From Chrysophaeum taylorii (taxonomy: Eukaryota; Sar; Pelagophyceae; Pelagomonadales; Pelagomonadaceae), in the NCBI GenBank assembly GCA_029834535.1, contig JAQMWT010000009.1, positions 124,001-188,000 on the forward strand: a stretch of 64,000 nucleotides of DNA. Reading direction: 5' to 3'. The position numbers and the translations under genes are program-made. This document shows, in pieces, positions 28,056 to 37,749 of this stretch. The notes below the pieces were generated by a model. The model worked only from the letters and a program-made list of their open reading frames with translations. It ran no database searches and was not told the origin of the DNA. The first letter of the stretch is position 1. Each line of letters starts with the position of its first letter.

Positions 28056-28460
28056 ATGGATCTCAGCTTTGAGGACGAACGGCGGCCGGAGGTGATGAGC
28101 GCCAGGCTCGCCACCATGTCCCCCGAGGAGCTCGACCGCTACGAGACCTATCGCCGGTCCCACCTTCCGCGCATCGAGGTCGGAAAGCTCCTCCGCGACC
28201 TCATCCCCGCCGAGCACCCCGTCACGCCCGAGATGCTCGTCGTGGTCTCTGGACTCGCCAAGCTCTACGTTGGGGACCTCGTTCGGATCGCACGCGAAAA
28301 CATGCGCGAATCGGGGATCGACGACGCGCACCCCATTCCGCCCCAGTACTATATCGTGGCGGCGCGAAGGCTCGCGCGCGAAGCTTCCCCTTGCGTCGGC
28401 GACCACGCCCGCCCGCGCCTCACGGGGCCGCCCGTCATCTCGAATAACGAGTTGCTCTAA
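28056..28460 (+). CDS. TAF11: TFIID subunit TAF11 (histone fold)
   Basis: 134 residues. The whole central part is the TAF11 histone-fold domain: LDRYETYRRSHLPRIEVGKL, a helix with EMLVVVSGLAKLYVGDLVRIA, and HPIPPQYYIVAARRL, close to the family pattern (LERYEFYRRS...FP, ISKVFVGEVVE, PLQPKHIREAYRRL). TAF11 pairs with TAF13 in TFIID and contacts TFIIA/TBP. It lacks the long acidic N-terminus of animal TAF11. The frame is open to a TTG at 28035; I use the ATG at 28056. Divergent from the UBX gene. Confidence 0.9.
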   Translation: MDLSFEDERRPEVMSARLATMSPEELDRYETYRRSHLPRIEVGKLLRDLIPAEHPVTPEMLVVVSGLAKLYVGDLVRIARENMRESGIDDAHPIPPQYYIVAARRLAREASPCVGDHARPRLTGPPVISNNELL

Positions 28461-29344
28461 GGGAAGGATACCAACTCATCTTGCGGCGAAACGCGACTTG
28501 GACTGTCGCGTCTCGTTGAAGACAAGACGGGGGTTCCGTAGCCCCGCTGCTTTTGGACCGTCCGAGCCAACGAGACTTTACCTCAAGAGACCCGTGGTAC
28601 CGTCCCTATGGAAGAGGGGACTCGAGGTCGTCGTCGAGATGTGGCGACAGATGGGGTCGCACCACTTTTTATTCTAATCGAATTCCCGAACCCAGAGATG
28701 GCACGTCGTCGTAAAATTAGACGATACTCGCATCAACGTGCATCTCTTCGTCTCGGGGGTTCGTGGGCTCCGCGATCAGCGTCGCCGCTCGTGCATCATC
28801 AGGTATCCCGAGAAGTGATTCCGCGCCGCCGAATCCTGCCCTCCGTCCGCACCTTGTACGTACGTTTGCCGCACTCTACGCCGCATCGCGCCCGGCAGAT
28901 CGTTGACGCACCGCGTCTAACTACATGTCGGCCCCGGCTCGTTCGCTGGACCTCCGCAACCCCAGAGTAGTAGCGGCTCGGTACAAAATCGCGTACGCCC
29001 CCTTCCCGACTCGAGTGTCCCATGAACTGCTTCTCGCCCGCCACCCCCGTGCGAATCCGCACGTCGCCGCCAAGTCTCGGCACCATCTCGCGCGCCAACC
29101 AGGTATCCGCACCCTGCCGCGACAGCCTCACCACCAAAACGCGCCTTCCTACATGACGTCAACTTCCCGTCGCTCCGCTCGCCCTGGACAATAATCAGGA
29201 TCGTGTACTGCTTTGTTGCTGTGGCGGCAACACCGCACACCTGTTCGATTCGAAGACATCACGCAACTCGCGCCAGAGACGACGCCCACCACCACCACCG
29301 CATTTTACCCTATTACTACTACCTTTTTGCCGCAAACTCATCGT
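28461..29344. other. Start of the accessory region, no recognised gene
   Basis: About 880 nt between TAF11 and the first rolling-circle element. Open frames on both strands (about 110-120 codons near 28608-29240) are of low quality and hit no family I know. A 16-nt hairpin GGGGTTCCGTAGCCCC lies near 28529-28544; it is not part of a tRNA. Confidence 0.45.
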
Positions 29345-30400
29345 CCTAACTACTAATCGACAGATGTTTGTCTGTCTGTTTGTTTGTCTGTCTGTTTGTC
29401 CCTCGATTTAGGGTAAGGATCAGGTAGGCGCGAGAGTAAGGATCAGGTAGGCGCGAGAGCCAGACAGTGATCCTCCAAGCCGTCTACGGCGACCTCGCAG
29501 ACTATTTCCACGACCCGCGGCGGCTCTTTCAGCGCGCCATTCTCACGCCCCGTCGAAACGATGTTGTCGATGCTGACAACGCGCGCATGACCGCGGCCTT
29601 TTTTTCCCGGAGACGAGGCGTCGGAGTTCTTTTCGGCCGACTAGGCTGGGTCGGAAGACGACGCCTCGCTCTTTACAGTAGAGTTTTGAACTCCCTGACA
29701 ACCAACGGCATGCTGACTTTGATCGCGAGCTCAAAGTCTTCGCGACCTCGACCCGTCGCACGGCCACTGCAACGGTACCAGATACATGATCGATCGTGTC
29801 GTTGTCACCGAGGCTCCTCCAACCTGTATCCCGTAAGGCCCGCCGACGCCAAACGATCACCAAGAGCCAGGGCCAGACGCCCCGCGAGGTCGGCGTCCTC
29901 TTTCCCAAGCCCGTCTTCTGCCATGTCCAGCTCTACGTGGCTCTCTGTAGATCGGCAACCCCGAGGATATCGTCTTCTGAGTCGACGACTCCACCCTACC
30001 CCACACGTGCTGCGCAATACCGATAAGCCCCCTCACGGCGTCTACACGCGCACGGTAGGTGAACTTACTGGGACCAGGTGAACTTACTGGGGTTTGAGAT
30101 TGGGACTAGGTGAGCTTAGTGACCAGGTGAGCTTACTGGGACCAAGTGAACTTACTGGGGTTTTTAGAGTGAACGCAAAGGCTAACGGCGTGTACGGATC
30201 CAAGCAGCTTAGATTGGCGGAGGTGAGAGCGACGAGCTCGAAGGAGAGTGGGGTGAGTGGATGTGAGCACGAGTGGGCTTACGCCGAACTTACTGGGGTT
30301 AGAGATTGGGACTAGGTGAACTTACTGGGACCAGGTAACTTACTGGGGTTAGAGATTGGGACCAGGTGAACTTACTGGCGAACTTACTGGCCTGCACTTG
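29345..30400 (+). mobile_element. Rolling-circle element copy A (Helentron/Helitron-like, non-autonomous)
   Basis: 1056 nt. The 5' end is CCTAACTACTAATCGACAG followed by a TGTC/TTTG microsatellite. A decayed coding part (about 29467-30026) follows, then a 3' region packed with GTGAACTTACTGG-type motifs, ending CCTGCACTTG. The coding part matches the C-terminus of Helitron PIF1-type helicases: YGDLADYFHDPRRLFQRAIL, then TITKSQGQT (motif V region) and FCHVQLYVALCR (motif VI), in more than one frame. No replication initiator (Rep) domain is present. It is flanked by T on each side, which fits a TT target. The family label rests on these motifs and ends. Confidence 0.75.
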
Positions 30401-31186
30401 TCTAGTATTATAAGCGTTATGGACTTATTGATGAGAAATATCATATTTTACTTTACTTTTTTACATCTCTCGCCCCCGTTTGTAGCAAAAAGTGAAGGGT
30501 TTTACTTTACCCTCGTGGCGAACTGGGCAAGCTCTGAAAGAAGATCGAGAAAGACACCACATGCGGCTTCCTCCCTAAGATCGCCAGATCTTCGCGCGGC
30601 TACATCGGCACGCTTCCTGCCGAGGGCTTCTGTGAACGAATCATCTCGGCCGGCAACATACATGGCTCTTTCTGACCGAGGGTAACTCGCTGCTTCGCGA
30701 CGATCAATGTGACATTCTCGTCCTCTTTGCGGACGAACCGCGAGTTCATGGGGTGGGCCCGAGGCAAAGACGACAAGATCCCCAACGTCGCCGACGAAAC
30801 TACGAAGAAAACCAAGAGGGCGACACGGTCTCGCCGGACGCGTCGACGGCTTGCGACGTCCTGCGAATGCCATTTGACCCGGCGGCCACGAAAATCGTTG
30901 CGAGCCTACCTTACTTAACTTGACCTTCGACTCGGCCACCTGATCGCGACTTGACCTTAAATGTTGACCCTTGCCACCTCAGCGTAAAGGCTTTTTGCTT
31001 TACCCGAAATTAGCAAAAAAACCTAATTCAAGAACCAGCTAATAAGAGCGCGGAAATTCATGGGGTGTGTGTGGGCACTTTTTTTCTTTTTTATTTCCCC
31101 TGCGCAGACGACAACCCTTCTTGAGCCGCTCTACGTGCAGATAAATCACGAAGATCAAATTCGACGGCGCGTTAAGAGTTTCTGCC
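30401..31186. other. Stretch between repeats, with weak inverted repeat ends
   Basis: No convincing gene. A minus frame of 145 codons lies at 30502-30939. Two AT-rich segments, near 30481-30512 (GTAGCAAAAAGTGAAGGG) and 30984-31012 (GGCTTTTTGCTTTACCC), are imperfect inverted copies about 0.5 kb apart. They could bound a small decayed DNA element, but this is weak. Confidence 0.35.
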
Positions 31187-31495
31187 AACCAACCAACTAA
31201 CTAACCAACTAACTAACTTCAGACCTCTCCCGACGAGCATGGGAGCCAGGCCGGACCGACAGGAGCCAGTCCGGAATCACGGGTCTGTAGACGAGGGACG
31301 CCGAAAGCTGGGTCGGCGGAGAGTGATCATCAGGCTTGTCGCCATGCGACGAGGAGACCGCGACGTGACTGACAACCAACTCGTCGATAACCTTCCGTCT
31401 GCGCCCCCCCGCCATACCCCGTCCCACTGCGAACGTTCCGGCTGCCAACCGGCCCGCCCGCGAGGCGAACACGTGCCAACCTACGTCGGGAGGAG
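31187..31495 (-). repeat. Dispersed repeat R2, copy 1
   Basis: The left end has (ACTA/ACCA)n units, then a CTCTCCCGA...CATGGGAG hairpin, and then about 270 nt closely similar to 44820-45110. Read on the minus strand it ends in a (GTTA)n tail, as many LINE or SINE 3' ends do. Copies share the tail side and differ on the other side. No reverse transcriptase is visible, so a truncated non-LTR or SINE-like element is only the likeliest guess. Confidence 0.5.
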
Positions 31496-32990
31496 CTGTA
31501 AACACACACACGTTTATGACGGTCTGCGTTGGTCTTCGCAAAAACCCGATGAGTCCGACCAACTCGCACAGAAAACATATGGTAAGCGCCAGGGTTAATT
31601 AGCCGGACTCCGCACAGAGAGGTGGACGAGGCACCTCTGTTGAAAGTCCATGCTACTTTTCGACGAACAGCTCGCGCGATCCTCCGCTGCCGTGCCGACC
31701 GCGGGTCACTGATAAAATACCCCCGTCGGACGATCACCGTGTCAGAGTCCCCAAAGAGCAAAGCCAGCTGCGTGCGTGTCACGATCAGATCTCTCATGAA
31801 TCGCTTGGATCCGCGTGGTGTCCGCATCAGAGGCAACAACGAACATTGGCAGCCTTTTCGGGCGCCTCGTCTGCACTACAAGTTACCTATATCAGGCCGC
31901 CCTTCGTTATACTAATGTCGTCGTCGTCGTCGTCGTCGTCGCCTTGCTGTTTGTTGTCCCGCCAATGGCACGCACGTCGATGATGATATAGCCCAGTGCC
32001 GAACTAAGGCGCCACGGCTGTTTTTTTATCTCGCTATGGCTCAATGTGGCGAGCACGCTATGGCGAGCAGCACCTCGAACTGACTGTCACGGACTCGTTG
32101 ACCATGGTTGCGTGGCGCGCTTAGCTTGGCGCACAGAAATGTCATTATGATGCTATGGTAGCGCACGGAGCAACGACGAGCGAGCTCCCGGGCCGCGTTC
32201 TAGGTTGTAGACGACGCCTTATGCACGCCGCGTCTGCCTTGCATGGACGTGTTAACAACATGCAGAGAAACTCGATCACTGGTCGGAAACACACTACCAT
32301 GTCCGATTTGCTCAGTGGAGCTCGCGGGCCTCGCCAATCAAGCATGTCCCGCGGGGCGACTGGACCTAACGAGTGGACCTCAAGAGATAGTTGAAGGCGC
32401 ATGGATTTTCCACAAGTGGGTGGTAAGTATCATTGCGTGCGCCAGTGAGGTGCAGTCGTACAGACGATGGAAGCAGAAACGGACTCCTGAGGAAGTAAAC
32501 ATAATTTGTGTCCGCTCGTCGAGTCCAATGGTGTCTTGAATTCCGTTGGCGACAAGCGTTTGCTGCCCCAGCACGCGCTATTGGTCTCAACCTAGACCAC
32601 CGATCCGAGCCAACAAACCAGCCGAAATTCACCGAGCTTGAGTGATCTCGAGGTCACCGTCCGTGCCGAAATGGGTGGGATAATTACTAACCTCTCGTTA
32701 GGGTTTCCAACGATTCGGTGGACGAGAACTTCAAGGACCGGAGCATAAACGAGGGGGAACAATAGGGGGTGTGATACAAACTTGGATCTAAACGATGAGC
32801 CTCGAATCACTCACTCCAAAGCCCAAATACAAATGGCTCGCACGCGTATACCTCGAGAGCAGCGCGGGCAGCGGCACCCTCGAGGCTCGTACCGCTTCCC
32901 GATTCTTAACCAGCGTCGGCAGCCTCACCCTGCGCAACTTACGCAAGTCGCTGCGCCGCCGGCTGTCGCACCCGCGACGTTCGCCGTCGG
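31496..32990. other. Stretch without a recognised gene
   Basis: About 1.5 kb with a (GTC)n microsatellite at about 31917-31942. Open frames are short. The 97- to 169-codon frames near 31330-31915 have no family that I can name. The segment from 32782 on may already be part of the Harbinger remnant that follows. Confidence 0.4.
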
Positions 32991-33610
32991 CAGCAATGAC
33001 GACGATGAAGATTTGGAGATCGTGATGGTCATTGTGGTGATCATCATCGTGTTATACTACTACCGCCAACGATCTAGTAGGAGATACTCACGCCTCACGC
33101 GCTCTACCGGGGTGCTCGAGAGAGAATCCGCACTACAACAGCCCGTGGAAGAAACGAGAACTGATTCGAACGGGAACGACGCCGGATTCCTGCTGAACGT
33201 GAACCGGGGCATTGTTCGACGACATCCTCGCGGCCGGTTTCGAAGAGCGCTTTCATTCGACCGCGCACCAAAAAATCGTCTCGGCGCGCCGAGGCGCCGG
33301 CGTATCGTTCGTCGCCATCTCGTTTCCCGCGTGTTTGGCGTTGGTGCTGATGTACATCAAACGAGTATGGAATTCAATTTCCTCGGCGTCGCCTTCGGCG
33401 TCAAAGAGACGGTTGTTTGCTTTTATTTGGACTTTGGCACGTCCCTCCCCTTGTTGGCGCTTGGCCGGGCGCCCGCTACCCTCGTCGAGCGGACATATCC
33501 CCCGTGCGTACGGCCGCGATCGGGCAGATGGCGGCTGGTCGCGAGCCTCTTCTCCTGGACTACTGTACGTATTATGATTATGGTGGGGGAACGTACGTGT
33601 GAGGGCGGCG
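32991..33610 (+). mobile_element. Broken PIF/Harbinger-type transposase
   Basis: Remnant of a HARBI1-like (DDE_Tnp_4) transposase spread over more than one frame. Landmarks in order: an acidic leader with DDDEDLEIV, SPWKKRELIRTG and NDAGFLLNVN, then LFDDILAAGFEERF, then CLALVLMYI, then MEFNFLGVAFGVKETVV...YLDFG, then a Tyr/Pro region and AAIGQM...GREPLL. These follow the usual sequence of the N-terminal helical part of such transposases. The catalytic DDE region downstream is missing. At least two frame changes separate the parts, so it is dead. A Myb-like frame, the usual second gene of Harbinger elements, lies convergently just downstream. Confidence 0.5.
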
Positions 33611-33899
33611 AACAAAGAAGCGAGAACAGAGTACTTAGATAGAAGAAGAGAACAAATGGAGAAGTGGCTTCGCGAGGGAGCCACTTACTAATCTCCCGCG
33701 CGAGACGGTTGTACCTCTGAGCGACCGCCGCCCACTCGTTGGCGCCGATTGGTATGATGTCCTCCATGATTTCAAAGAGAGCGCTGTATTGCTCCCGCTT
33801 GTGCCGTGGTCCGGAACCGCGCCCGCCACGTCCGCACCCACCCCCCCGCCCGCCGCCGCGTCCGCCCACGGTGTTTTGCTCGGCATTGGCGTCATTCAC
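33423..33899 (-). pseudogene. Myb/SANT-like DNA-binding protein, Harbinger partner
   Basis: From an ATG at 33899 on the minus strand: a Gly/Arg-rich leader, then KREQYSALFEIMEDIIPIGANEWAAVAQRYN, split here as EIMEDIIPIG and NEWAAVAQRYN. This matches the trihelix/Myb-like domain common in stramenopile transposon-associated proteins (LLDIVEDxLPIGxxEWxxVxxxYN). After about residue 80 the frame leaves the family and runs antisense to the transposase remnant, so the gene is probably truncated. Harbinger elements encode such a protein to help bring the transposase to DNA. Confidence 0.45.
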
Positions 33900-35145
33900 C
33901 TCCTCGTCGTGGATGTCTGTCTGTCGCCCCTCATTTCAAACTCCAACGGCTACCACCATTTCGTTGGCTCCCTGGACTACTGAAAGTAATGTGACGTCAT
34001 CAATGTCCGTTTGGACGAGACTGACGCTGCTGCTGAGAATGTGTGACTTCAAACGTACAAACTTTGTAGTTTGTTGTTGTTGTACATTTGGAACACAAAC
34101 AAACTGACCACCAATTTGTTGCGTAACGGTCGACTGTTGCTTAACGGTCGACAAATTAAGTTCGAAGAATACCAGAACAAACTTCGAATTTTTTTTTGAA
34201 TCCGACAGGTACTGTCAAGTTCTCTTGCGTTGTTGGAAGCAGAGCCTTGATGGATGTCCCACATCCCATCTCGCGGAGGAACACCGAGAAGGAGGAGTGC
34301 GACGCAGAGGAGGAGCTGATGCTAACATGGGCGATCACGAGGGAGAGACGCTCGACATTGCTTTTTGAGGAGCGATTGGCTCGGTCTTCGATGATGCGCG
34401 AGAGGCAGTCGATTCTACTCTCCGATGCACGGTTGGCTCTTTCGTCGTCGAGCTCTGTGGCGGGCGACAGGCACGGGCCCGACACGGATGATGCTTCCTG
34501 TGGTCAGCCGAGCTGCGACGCTTTGACGCTCGATGCCGTCGCGGCGACGAAGGACAAGTCACCCACCGACGTTGCGGCGTATGCTCGCGCGCTCTGTCGC
34601 GCGCACGACAGGCATTTTAGTTGCCAGGACCAGTCTAGTACGCACACAGGAGAGCATCGTTGCGACGTACGAGTTTGAGAAGCACACGGGAACGCGGGAT
34701 GACTGACTGCGAATGTTTTTTCTGACCCAGCGTTATCTCCACTCCAAACAACAACAGCTCGCGGAGGAAGGTAAGTGGTCGTCGAGAGGCCGATCGCCGT
34801 CGACATGGCAGAATATCGTCACATATTTTTAGGTTAATCCCAAAGCGCGGATCAGGATCGGGCTCACCACAGAAGAAAGAGAGCTGAAGAAAACGATGGC
34901 ACGTGTATATTATTGCTCAATGTATATAATACCCACGCAACTCTCCGCCGAGGCCACGACATAGAAGAGCACTGCGACGAAATGAACACACACTGACAGA
35001 AGGGGTGCACGGCCGGCTCCCCCGACAACCAACAAACAACCCGACCGATCGACTGGTCGGGTCCACGCACAGCGCGGGTATGTAAGGTCGTAAAAGCGCG
35101 GCAAGGTCGAGTGGCGCGTGGGGGATGGCACCGCCACAGAACGGT
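33900..35145. other. Stretch of decayed sequence, no clear gene
   Basis: About 1.2 kb. The 160-codon plus frame at 34196-34678 and minus frames opposite it are rich in repeated charged helices (RERRSTLLFEERLARSS; IEDRANRSSKSNVERLS). The latter recalls the C-terminal helical part of Myb-like transposon proteins, but I cannot settle strand or family. The right end is the 3' side of clathrin light chain. Confidence 0.35.
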
Positions 35146-35551
35146 TTAGTCCCTGTCGTGCTTGGCCTGTTTGAGCCTGACGAGGAGAGAGTGCATGATT
35201 TGCATATCCGGGGCAACAGCGCCGTGTCCTGGTAAGGTGCGTCACCAAGGGTTGGCACAAAAACGCACCGATGAGCTGCATGACCCGTTCGAAGGGATTG
35301 TCGCAGTGCTCAAACTGATTTCTAAGAACCTCTTCGTGCTCGCGATTTTGGGCCTGCTTCTGGGCCTTTTTGTCGGTGAGCTGGTCGTAGAATATGTCCA
35401 GGTCCCTCTCGGCCGCCGCCTTTTTCTCGGCGAGGGTTTTCTGCTCGTGCTCTTCCTTGGCCGCCAAGGAGGCGGCGAACTGGCGCTCGAACTCGGCCAG
35501 CTTGGGATACTCGTCCCCCAGCTGCTCCCAGCCCGGCGCCTCGCCGTTCAT
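35146..35551 (-). CDS. CLC: Clathrin light chain, two exons with a 40-nt intron
   Basis: Exon 1 (35551-35269) and exon 2 (35228-35146) join to 121 residues. The intron 35268-35229 is 40 nt, GTGCGT...TTACCAG, phase 1. Without splicing the frame leaves the family after VMQLI. With splicing it continues HGAVAPDMQIMHSLLVRLKQ and stops, the exact C-terminal pattern of clathrin light chains. Before it, a long heptad helix (FERQFAASLAAKEEHEQKTL) and FYDQLTDKKAQKQAQNREHE give the heavy-chain-binding region, then PFERVMQLI. It lacks most of the acidic N-terminal regulatory part, so it is short for the family. It coats endocytic and Golgi vesicles. An element copy ends about 120 nt upstream of its ATG. 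Confidence 0.9.
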
Positions 35552-35670
35552 ACTAACCCTTACCCTCTTGTCCTCCTTAGTATTATTATTAGGGATCGGT
35601 CAAGTTTGGTCAAAAAGTTTGGTGAATTTCTTTCATGTTTGCTCGATTTTGATGTATGATTAAGGAAAAA
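35552..35670. promoter_or_regulatory. Clathrin light chain upstream region with AAGTTTGG motifs
   Basis: 119 nt between the clathrin start codon and the 3' end of element copy B. It holds two copies of a GTCAAGTTTGG / AAAAGTTTGG motif, the complement of the CCAAACTT motif scattered at 39065-39223, 41160-41235 and 42380-42485. Confidence 0.35.
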
Positions 35671-36693
35671 CAAGTGCAGGCCAGTAAGTTCACCTAGTCC
35701 CAATCTCTAACCCCAGTAAGTTCACCTGGTCCCAGTAAGTTTCATATAAGTTCACCTGGTCAGTAAGTTCACCTAGCTCACACCAACTCCTTTGAGCTCG
35801 TCGCTCTCGCCTCCGCCAATCTAAGCTGCTTCGATCCGCACGCGCCGCCTACCTTTGAGTGAGTTTACTCTATAAACCCTTTGCTCTAAAACCCCAGTAT
35901 GTTCACCTGGTCCCAGTAAGTTCACCTGGTCACTATATTCACCTATCCCAATCTCAAACCCCAGTTAGTTCACCTGGTCCCAGTAAGTTCACCTACAGTG
36001 CGCGTGTAGACGCCGGGAGGGGGCTTATCGGTGTTGCGGAGCACGTGTGAGGTAGGGTGGAGTCGTCGACTCAGAAGAGCATATTCTCGGGGTTGCCGAT
36101 CGACAGAGAGCGACGTAGAGCTGGACGTGACAGAAGACGGGCTTGTGGGCAAGAGGACGCCGACCTCGCGGGGCGTCTGGCCCTGGCTCTTGGTGATCGT
36201 TTGGCGTCGGCGGGCCTTACGGGATACAGGTTGGAGGAGCCTCGGTGACAACGACACGATCGATCATGTATCTGGTACCGTTGCAGTGGCCGTGCGACGG
36301 GTCGAGGTTGCGAAGACTTTAAGCTCGCGATCAAAGTCAGCATGCCGTTGGTTGTCAGGGAGTTGAAAACTCGACTGTAAAGAGCGAGGCGTCGGCTTCC
36401 GACCCAACCTAGTCGGCCGAAAAGAACTCCGACGCCTCGTCTTCGGGAAAAAAAAGGCCGCGGTCATGCGCGCGTTGTCAGCATCGACAACATCGTTTCG
36501 ACGGGGCGTGAGAATGGCGCGCTGAAAGAGCCGCCGCGGGTCGTGGTAATAGTCTGCGAGGTCGCCGTAGACGGCTTGGAGGATCACTGTCTGGCTCTCG
36601 CGCCTACATGATCCTGACTCTCGCGCCAATCTGATCCTTACCCTAAATCGAGGGACAAACAAACAGACAAACATCTGTCGATTAGTAGTTAGG
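35671..36693 (-). mobile_element. Rolling-circle element copy B
   Basis: 1023 nt, minus orientation, same family as copy A: 3' end CTTG (complement at 35671), CCAGTAAGTTCAC-type subterminal motifs, helicase C-terminal remnant (TITKSQGQT, then QLRRSLS-like decay), TGTC microsatellite and 5' CCTAAC at 36693. The T next to each end is kept. First unit of a three-unit head-to-tail array: only 3 nt (AGA on the plus strand) separate it from copy C. Confidence 0.75.
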
Positions 36694-36696
36694 AGA

Positions 36697-37748
36697 CAAG
36701 TGCAGGCCAGTAAGTTCGCCAGTAAGTTCACCTGGTCCCAATCTCTAACCCCAGTAAGTTCACCTGGTCCCAGTAAGTTCACCTAGTCCCAATCTCTAAC
36801 CCCAGTAAGTTCGGCGTAAGCCCACTCGTGCTCACATCCACTCACCCCACTCTCCTTCGAGCTCGTCGCTCTCACCTCCGCCAATCTAAGCTGCTTTGAT
36901 CCGTACACGCCGCTAGCCCTTGCGTTCACTCTAAAAACCCCAGTAAGTTCACTTGGTCCCAGTAAGTTCACCTGGTCACTAGTTCACCTAGTCCCAATCT
37001 CAAACCCCAGTAAGTTCACCTGGTCCCAGTAAGTTCACCTACAGTGCGCGTGTAGACGCCGGGAGGGGGCTTATCGGTATTGCGCAGCACGTGTGGGTAG
37101 GGTGGAGTCGTCGACCCAGAAGAGATATCCTCGGGGTTGCCGATCGACAGAGAGCCACGTAGAGCTGGACGTGGCAGAAGACGGGCTTGGGAAAGAGGAC
37201 GCCGACCTCGCGGGGCGTCTGGCCCTGGCTCTTGGTGATCGTTTGGCGTCGGCGGGCCTTACGGGATACAGGTTGGAGGAGCCTCGGTGACAACGACACG
37301 ATCGATCATGTATCTGGTACCGTTGCAGTGGCCGTGCGACGGGTCGAGGTTGCGAAGACATTAAGCTCGCGATCAAAGTCAGCATGCCGTTGGTTGTCAG
37401 GGAGTTGAAAACTCTACTGTAAAGAGCGAGGCGTCGTCTTCCGACCCAGCCGAGTCAGCCGAAAAGAACTCCGACGCCTCGTCTCCGGGAAAAAGGCCGC
37501 GGTCATGCGCGCGTTGTCCGCATCGACAACATCGTTTCGACGGGGCGTGAGAATGGCGCGCTGAAAGAGCCGCCGCGGGTCGTGGAAATAGTCTGCGAGG
37601 TCGCCGTAGACGGCTTGGAGGATCACTTTCTGGCTCTCGCGCCTACCTGATCCTTACTCTCGCGGCTACATGATCCTTACCCTAAATCGAGGGACAAACA
37701 AACAAACACACAGACAGACAGACAAACATCTGTCGATTAGTAGTTAGG
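36697..37748 (-). mobile_element. Rolling-circle element copy C
   Basis: 1052 nt, middle unit of the head-to-tail array. Full set of family parts: CTTG 3' end, subterminal motif block with the conserved 110-nt middle, helicase remnant with TITKSQGQT and FCHVQLYVALCR, microsatellite, CCTAAC 5' end. Only one T:A pair separates it from copy D. Confidence 0.75.
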
Positions 37749-37749
37749 A

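Noticed and set aside
26962-28095. 377-codon plus frame opposite the UBX gene
   Set aside because: Antisense shadow; the minus frame shows UBA, UAS and UBX.
35671-37748. CRISPR-like reading of the regularly repeated CCAGTAAGTTCAC motif
   Set aside because: Spacing is irregular, the spacers are themselves repeated between copies, and the genome is eukaryotic.
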